Positions 57,769 to 64,000 of a stretch of DNA of 64,000 bases are shown piece after piece. Origin of the DNA: Proteles cristata cristata. Its lineage: Eukaryota; Chordata; Mammalia; Carnivora; Hyaenidae. Within the stretch, counting starts at the first letter, position 1, and every line of letters begins with the position of its first letter. The DNA lies in contig JAESUZ010005543.1 in NCBI GenBank assembly GCA_017311185.1, forward strand, positions 1,550,001 to 1,614,000, given 5' to 3'. A program made the translations under genes and the position numbers. The notes under the pieces were generated by a model. It did no database searches. It saw only the letters and a program-made list of their open reading frames with translations, and was not told where the DNA came from.

Positions 57769-57983
57769 GGGGCGCCTGGGTGGCTTAGTCGGTTGAGTGT
57801 CCGACTTTCGCTTAGGTCATGATCTCGTGGTTTGTGGGTTCGAGCCCCGTGTTGGGCTCTGTGCTGACTGTCATTTCGGAGCCTGGAGTCTGTTTCAGAG
57901 TCTGTGTCTCCCTCTGTCTTTGACCCTCCCTGCTCACACTGTCTCTCTCCCTCCTAGAAATAAATAAAAATATTTAAAAAAAA
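57769..57983 (+). mobile_element. Carnivore tRNA-derived SINE
   Basis: Head GGGGCGCCTGGGTGGCTTAG, B box GGTTCGAGCCCCG intact, body GGAGCCTGGAGTCTGTTTCAG, tail AAATAAATAAAAATATTTAAA. Repeats AAGAAATTGCAGGTTGA (57752-57768) and AAGAAATTACAGGTTGA (57984-58000), one mismatch. Shares TTTCGCTTAGGTCATGATC with 23710-23940. Confidence 0.94.
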
Positions 57984-58000
57984 AAGAAATTACAGGTTGA

Positions 58001-58920
58001 ATTCATTGCACTTTACGGAGTGCTTTATGAAATGTGTCTTAGAATGATCTGCCTCGAGGATGAAAGGAGGAAGCATTTATACTTTGGCTTTCATCTCACA
58101 TTGGTTAAGGATGACTCCTGGGCATTCACTCTCCCACACTCCCAGATTGGTCATGCCTAAATGCTTAGCAGGTATCTGCAGACATCCCACACTGTGGCAT
58201 TAGAAAAATCCTAGAGACAAGAGATAGGAAGCAACGACCTTAAGTTTCACCTATGTGAAGCTTATCAAAGTTAGTGAAAATAGGTTACTGGAGCATCAGC
58301 TGGAATAAGAGGTAGGGTCAGAAGCATTTAAAGTGGAAACACAGGATCTCTGATTTGTAGGCCAATAACTGGTTTTAATGGTAAGATAATCAAATGTGTT
58401 CTTCCTTTAAAAAATATTGTGTTTATGAGAAAGTCTCATACGATTGGATTTGACTATAATGTAGGTTTATTTTAGGTCTTGATTGCAAATAATAAAAAGA
58501 GTTGATAAAAATAAAGGATTCTACAGCTTCTGTTTGTGCAAATCATGCCAATAGCTTCCCACTTTGTTGGAGGAGTCTCATAATTTTTTTCTTCCTTCCA
58601 GTTTCTGCAGTTACCTTTGCCCATCATTATATTTATCCATGATTTGTATCTAATGGATATTAGATACAGAGTGGTGCTGCTGCAGATAAAATACATTGCA
58701 TTATTCTATTCATGAATATGGCTTTGAATTGGAGTAAAGCTCGTTAGCAACTATATAAAGGTGAAGTAACTTTTCTGAGTTTCACCAGCTCTTTTTAGAA
58801 ACACAAGTATGGAGGAAAGGTGACATTTGAGCTCTTTTTTCCTAGATAGTTTTGGAGACAGGTTTTCTAAATAATCAGGTATCAAATGGACAATCCTAGG
58901 TAATCAAGGACAATGATGAT
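58001..58920. other. Anonymous non-coding sequence
   Basis: No repeat or gene recognised; A+T-rich. Confidence 0.4.
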
Positions 58921-58934
58921 AGCTTGTATGTTAT

Positions 58935-59014
58935 AATTTTTAAAAGTTTATTTATTTATGTATTTATTTTGAGAGAGAGAGAGAGAGAGCGAGAGAGAGC
59001 ATAAGCAGGGGAGG

Positions 59015-59068
<54 letters not shown>

Positions 59069-59198
59069 CTCAAGCAGGCTCCACACTGGCAGCACAGAGC
59101 TCAATGTAGGGCTCAGTCTCACAAACCAAGAGATCATGGCCTGACCTGAAACCAAGAGTCAGTTGCTTAACTGACTGAGCTACCCACGTACCACTTAC
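58935..59198 (-). mobile_element. Carnivore tRNA-derived SINE with expanded (GA)n tract
   Basis: Reversed copy with tail AAGTTTATTTATTTATG, a long expanded purine tract reading (GA)n at 59022-59066, body and head ending TACCCACGTACC. Repeats AGCTTGTATGTTAT (58921-58934) and AGCTTGTGTGTTAT (59199-59212), one mismatch. Confidence 0.93.
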
Positions 59199-59212
59199 AG
59201 CTTGTGTGTTAT

Positions 59213-59695
59213 TTGCCATTATTATTGTTACTGTCTCTGGCATATGGTAGGTATATAATAAATGAATGTTCATCTAAGCTTATTTTCATGTCTGTAGCTT
59301 TCCTATTCAGTTTTATTTAACTTATGACCACTCACCAGAATACCATTGTTACAGAATGCAATCTGTAAAAATAAGCAGATTTGAAGCATGAGCTATGCTC
59401 CCTATACATGAATATGAATAAACTAAAAGTATCCTCTTTCAGATCTATTATTATCCTGTTCTTCCCCTGTGCTTTGTCATTGCTGATTTAACTTAGGCTC
59501 ATTTTCCCTTAATCAACTCCTTTTTCCTATGGTAAAAAGTTTTCCTGTCAGTTTTATAATTATAAACCAATTAATTTTCCCTTTAAAAATTATTTGAAAT
59601 TTGGCTTTTTGTTTCTTGCAGCTAAAAGCATTCTTTCAGATACATTCCTATTTTTCTTGTTTCCCTTCTTTGGCCTAACATGGCATTATTCTCTA
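59213..59695. other. Anonymous non-coding sequence
   Basis: No recognised repeat or gene. Confidence 0.4.
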
Positions 59696-59699
59696 TTGC

Positions 59700-60614
59700 T
59701 CTTTTCTAGCAGTTTGATTGACGTATAATCATCATACAGTAAATCACATATACTTGAAGTGTACAAGCTAAGGTTTAGCCATATGTCTATATACATGAAG
59801 TATATAGTATCAAGATAAGGGATACATTCATCACCTCCAAAAGTTTGTGCCTCTTTGTATGCCTCTCTCCTATTCCTCTCTCACTTCCCAACCAGTAATC
59901 TTTCTGTCACTGTAAGTAGTTTGAATTTCTTAGATTTTTTAGTATTTTAGATTTTTTAAAAAGTTTTTTCTATTATTTATTTATTTTGATAGAGAGAGAG
60001 AGAGAGAGAGTACACAGGTGCACATGAGTAGGGGAAGGGGCAGACAGAGAAGAGAGAGAGAGAATCCCAAGCAGGCTTCTCACTATCAGTGCAGAGCGTA
60101 ATGCGAGACTCTATCTTATAAACCATGACATCATGACCTGAGCCAAAATCAAGAGTCAGCCAGCAAGAGGCCCCTGGTTTCCTTAGGATTTTATGTAAAT
60201 GGAATCATACATTCTGAATTACTTTTTATTTGGCTTCTTTCACTCAGTATAATTATTTTGAGAATCATTCATGTAGTAGTATGTGTCGTTAGATTGTTCC
60301 TTTTCACTGCTGAGTGGTATTCTATTTTACAGATCTGCCACAATGTTTATTCATTCACCTATTGGCAGACATTTGGGTTGTTTCTAGCTTTTACTAATTA
60401 AAAATAAAGCTGCTACTAAGATTTGTGTACAACTTTTTGTATGGATGTATGCTTTATTTTTTCATGGATACAGTTTAGGAGTGGAACGGTTAGATTGTAT
60501 GGTAAATGTATGGATAAACTTTTTCAAAAATTGCCAGTGCTTCTCCAAATAGTTATCACTAGAATTGTGTGACAGAGAGAGCTAGTTGCTCCACTTCCTT
60601 GCCAATAGTTTGAT
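59700..60614 (-). mobile_element. Old L1 fragment, interrupted by a SINE
   Basis: TTGATTGACGTATAATCATCATACAGTAAATCACATAT starts a reversed L1 3' end; on the far side of the SINE the L1 continues with TTATGTAAATGGAATCATACATTC, GAGTGGTATTCTATTTTAC, CATTTGGGTTGTTTCTAGC and TTTAGGAGTGGAACGG, text typical of old reversed ORF2/3' UTR. No frame survives. Confidence 0.8.
59942..60178 (-). mobile_element. Carnivore tRNA-derived SINE inside an old L1
   Basis: Reversed tail TATTATTTATTTATTTTG, (GA)n tract, body CAAGCAGGCTTCTCACTATCAG and a degraded head ending AAGAGGCCCC. A short TTTCTTAGATTTT/TTTCCTTAGGATTTT pair may be the remains of its duplication (left copy near 59928, right copy near 60178). Confidence 0.88.
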
Positions 60615-61050
60615 GTGGACATTGAAAACTGATCCCTCAAAGACAGCAAGTCCTAATAGCATTAATTGTATATGTTACCTTATTTGGAAAAAGGACTTTG
60701 CAGATGTAGTTAATTAAGGATCTTGAGATGAGGAAGTTACCAACACTTTCTAGGTGAGGCCTAAATGCTATCACAAATGTCTTCATAAGTAAGTGGCAAA
60801 GAGAGTTTTGGGAGACACAGAAGAGAGGGAAGTTATTTGAACGTGGAAGCAGAAATTGGGATTCTGTTGTCTCAAGCCAAAGAAATTCTGGCAACACCAA
60901 AAGCTGGAAGAAGCAAGGGATGGGATCTCCCCAGAGCCTCTGGAGGGCATGCAGGCCTCTCAATGTCTTGATTTCTTATGTCTGAACTCTAGTATATACC
61001 TTTCTGTTTTAAGTTACCAAGTTTGTGGTAATTTTTTATGGCAGCCTCAG
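60615..61050 (+). repeat. MaLR (MLT1-like) LTR
   Basis: ACCTTATTTGGAAAAAGGACTTTGCAG, TAATTAAGGATCTTGAGATGAGG, ACTTTCTAGGTGAGGCC, GAGACACAGAAGAGAGGG, GCAACACCAAAAGCTGGAAGAAGCAAGG and the end CTGTTTTAAGTTACCAAGTTTGTGGTAATTT follow the MLT1 order. Solitary LTR; diverged. Confidence 0.85.
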
Positions 61051-63369
61051 GTAGTTAATGCAATGGCCGTCCAGTACTCAGAAACATGGTCTGCTCTTGA
61101 TCAATTGGATACTCTACTGAGGACTTTGATGCTTACATGAATGACACAAAGACATTAAAAAGAATGAATTCACAGAAGGGAAATGGAAAATGGAATGTTT
61201 GTAGCAGTGTTGGCATAGGCATATCAGTAGATGATGGTCATGTGTCCTAGAATAGCTTGAGGAGCTGACAGTGCTGATGTCCTGGGCATACTGTTCTGTT
61301 AAGTGTGCTTTATTGTCTGTGTGTATTAGGAGTTGCCTTAGCTTCTATCTTCTGTTTTCTGTCTGTTTTAAGTCCACACTCTTATGGATTTTGTGGGACC
61401 TCCTGCTTTTTTTTTTTTTTTTTAACAATAAATCCCTTGAAGCTATACTTGATTTTTATTAATTGCAATTCTAGGATTGTAACTGGTTCAGATAATAAAT
61501 AAATTTTTAAAATGTTTTGCAATCTGAAAAAGAGAAAGAACAGTTTTCCTAGGATTCAAAGTTTTCTTCTGATTAATAACTAAACTTAAAATGCTTCAGA
61601 ATCAGAGTTAATAGTTCTTGGATACTTGTTATTATCTCTTACTCTTCTCAGAAGCCCAAATTTAATAGCAACAACTTTTAAATCTTGCAACAACAGTGTT
61701 ATTGTCTAACCCTCCCATAAACAAAATCAACATTAATTTCCCATTGGGGTAATGTTTCGGGTTCAATACAGATGACATTGACAATCCTATTGTACTATTT
61801 AATATTATTGGAGATTCCAGTGATTTATCCTACTCTTTGGCCCAAGTCTTTCTACACTCAAAAGACCAATCCTCTGTCATGCATTACCAGTATAATGGGT
61901 TTTATGTCACATTAGTAGATGCCACCATTTTTCTCTGTGTTCTTACATAACTAAATATCTTTATTGTAGTTTAATATGCCTTAGGGGCATAGTGAACTTT
62001 GCAGTGATTAATTGAAAAAGTTTTACACATACACACAAGACATTTTTCAAAATGACTTATACATTCCAAAAATGTTTAGAAATAGGATAAATAGAAGATG
62101 GTCATTCACATTACTACAATCCAAACAAACCTACACTTGAATTTCAGTTCAGTGTGTTTAACTTTTCTTAAATTTACATAATACCTTGTGAACAACCAGT
62201 TGTCTGAGGGAAAATCAATAAAAATATTAGGTAATTCATAGCAAAAATTACTGTGTGGTTAATTAATTTTTTCCCCCATTACTGTGTGGTTATAGTTTTA
62301 TAAAGAAATAACCTTGGGGCTGAGTGTTAGCTTATTTCTCTCTCCTGTCAAATGTAATTCATAGAGAGTTAATTATAATTTCCTATGCCCTTTATCCTTT
62401 TACTCAAGTGGGCTACACTTGAACAATAAAAGGGAATTAATAGTGATGCAGAAGACTACTGGGGAGACCAATGTGAGACATTGGGGACCAAAAATACACT
62501 CTTTGTCCTCATCTTTGCAATGCTGACATGGGATATACAGCCTTAATTGATTACAAAGAGAAAATGTTACATTTCATATGGACTTAATACTTAGAATGAT
62601 TAAAATTAACTTAACATTATCAAGATCTCTTGTACAAATAAGAAAACCTGTCACTTGAGTGTTGGGTCGACACCTCAACAGTTACTAGTTACTATTATCA
62701 ACGGTATCTCAAAGCACTTTGGAATGCCATCACTCTCTATTTACAAGTTTTTTTTTTTTAATGCAACTATATAATTTCAGTCTCACTGTAACTTTTCTCA
62801 AGGTTATTAGGGCATATCAGGAATCTTAGATGGTAACTTTGAAAAAAGTTTAATAACAGAATTTTGATTGTTTAATTGCACCTTCTATGTAAATTGGCCT
62901 CTTCCAGAGAAAGACATGTAGGCGAATCTCCTTTAATACTCTTCGAGAATGGGAATGTGACAATAATCCAGATAAATTATAGTGATATATCTTGCATTTG
63001 GGAGGAATTTTTACTTTTTCAGAATCCTAAGGTGGAAGGGACTTCTAAAGATTTAAAACATTTAACCCCCGTATTTTTCAGAATAATAAAAGAGGAGTCA
63101 GAGTTTGATCATATGCCAAAAGGTATGCAATTTATGACAGAAGTAATACTAGTGTATTATTAATCTTCTGATGTCTAGTTCTGTGCCTTGTGTGTGATAC
63201 AGGACATTACAAAGGCTACACAGTAGAATCCTTTTCAGTAGTACGTTTGTTAGTGACTATCAACATCAGCATATTTGCAAACATTGCATTTGATAATATT
63301 TTTCTGACTCACGTTTAGATAATGTCAATAGTTTCATAAAAAGAGTGCTCTAGTACTTCCCTAACCATT
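61051..63369. other. Anonymous A+T-rich sequence
   Basis: A T-run of about 18 lies at 61404-61424. No repeat family or coding exon recognised. The plus frame 62876-63163 (95 codons) has no domain. Confidence 0.4.
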
Positions 63370-63480
63370 ACTAGTTATAAGATGTGAGATAGTAAGTCAC
63401 TTTGACCTTCGTTTCTTAACTGGTGATTAGATTATGTGACTTCCTAGGCCCCCTTCTGGTCCTTAACTCTTATTCTACAA
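63370..63480 (-). repeat. MIR-like fragment
   Basis: GATAGTAAGTCACTTTGACC, TCGTTTCTTAACTGGTGATTAG, TTATGTGACTTCCTAGG and CTTCTGGTCCTTAAC resemble a reversed MIR core and distal part. Weak. Confidence 0.4.
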
Positions 63481-63530
63481 TACAAATTTATATCATCCAT
63501 TGTGCCATTCCATATCTATGTGGGAAATTC

Positions 63531-63757
63531 TTTTTTTTTTAAACTTTTTTTTTTTGAGAGAGAGAACAAGCATGTGAGTGGGGGAGAGAGGCCAAGTTGG
63601 GACGAGTGGAGAGAGAGAGAGAAAGGGAGAATCCCGAGAAAACTTCACACTAAGCATGGACCCTGATGCAAGGCTCAATCACATGACCCTGGGATCATGA
63701 CCTGAGCTGGAGTCAAGAGTTGGACGCTCAGCCGACTGAGCCACCCAGGCATCCTAA
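63531..63757 (-). mobile_element. Carnivore tRNA-derived SINE, first of a doublet
   Basis: Reversed copy: T-run tail, AGAG tract, decayed body (AAACTTCACACTAAGCATGG), head ending GCCACCCAGGCATCC. Target repeat GGGAAATTCT at 63522-63531 and again at 63758-63767. Confidence 0.92.
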
Positions 63758-63767
63758 GGGAAATTCT

Positions 63768-63986
63768 TTTTTTTTTTTTTTAAGCTTATTTATTTATGTT
63801 GAGAGAGAGAGAGAGAACATGAGCAGAGGAAAGGCAGAGAGCGAGAGGGAGAGAGAGAAATCTCAAGCAGGCTCCACACTGTCAGCAGAGAGCCTCACAC
63901 AGGGCTCGATCCCACGACTCTGGGTTCATGACATGAGCTGAAATCAAGAGTCCTATGTGTAACCAACTGAGCCACCCAGGCACCCC
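63768..63986 (-). mobile_element. Carnivore tRNA-derived SINE, second of a doublet at the window edge
   Basis: Reversed copy with T-run and TAAGCTTATTTATTTATG tail, purine tract, body GGCTCCACACTGTCAGC, head ending CCACCCAGGCACCCC. It uses the same repeat: GGGAAATTCT at 63758-63767 on the left and GGGGAATT at 63993-64000 on the right, which the window cuts off. Confidence 0.93.
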
Positions 63987-64000
63987 TTATGTGGGGAATT

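Noticed and set aside
1..64000. A new multi-gene biological system (defence, biosynthetic or mobile)
   Set aside because: All coding remnants belong to known retroelement classes; no co-oriented cluster of unknown intact genes exists in the window.

Overview
This window is mammalian nuclear DNA with no recognisable host protein-coding exon. It is A+T-rich and packed with interspersed repeats. Twenty copies of a tRNA-derived SINE (tRNA-like head with A and B boxes, CT-rich middle, AATAAA-type A-rich tail, usually a 10-18 bp target-site duplication) mark it as Carnivora. The SINE body reads like the cat-type family (SINEC_Fc / Felidae CAN-SINE) rather than the dog-type. The most likely source is therefore a felid genome. 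This is a family judgement by eye, not a database result.

Layout. 1-7258: mostly anonymous sequence with three SINEs, an L2 fragment, a MIR fragment and a (TG)n microsatellite. 7259-16037: a complete but dead class I (gammaretrovirus-like) endogenous provirus on the minus strand. It has two LTRs, a polypurine tract, env, pol (integrase, RNase H, reverse transcriptase, protease), gag, a leader and a primer-binding site matching the 3' end of tRNA-Gln. A 5'-truncated L1 is inserted in its pol gene. 16038-23465: anonymous sequence with SINEs, MIR fragments and a plus-strand solitary LTR candidate (about 21541-22066). 23466-24518: a Tigger-like DNA transposon with TA duplications, split by a SINE. 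24527 to at least 26228, and probably beyond an L1 insertion at 26240-27360: the 3' end of a second, older provirus (LTR, polypurine tract, env transmembrane region), minus strand. 28000-45850: anonymous sequence, SINEs (one doublet in series), old L1 ends and MIR/L2/MER-type fragments. 45850-48830: a very old provirus pol remnant (reverse transcriptase, RNase H, integrase), minus strand. 48975-55913: a full-length L1 on the minus strand, flanked by a perfect 17 bp duplication. Its ORF2 stays in one frame with four nonsense codons, its ORF1 has two frameshifts, and its 5' UTR is CpG-rich. 55931-64000: two MaLR-type (MLT1-like) LTRs, an old L1 segment interrupted by a SINE, further SINEs and a second SINE doublet at the window edge.

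No genes work together here as a pathway. The only coding history is that of retroelements, all of them broken. All six L1 segments and all three proviruses lie on the minus strand, which fits (but does not prove) that the window sits inside an intron of a plus-strand gene. I found no CRISPR array, operon, structural RNA gene or novel defence-type system.
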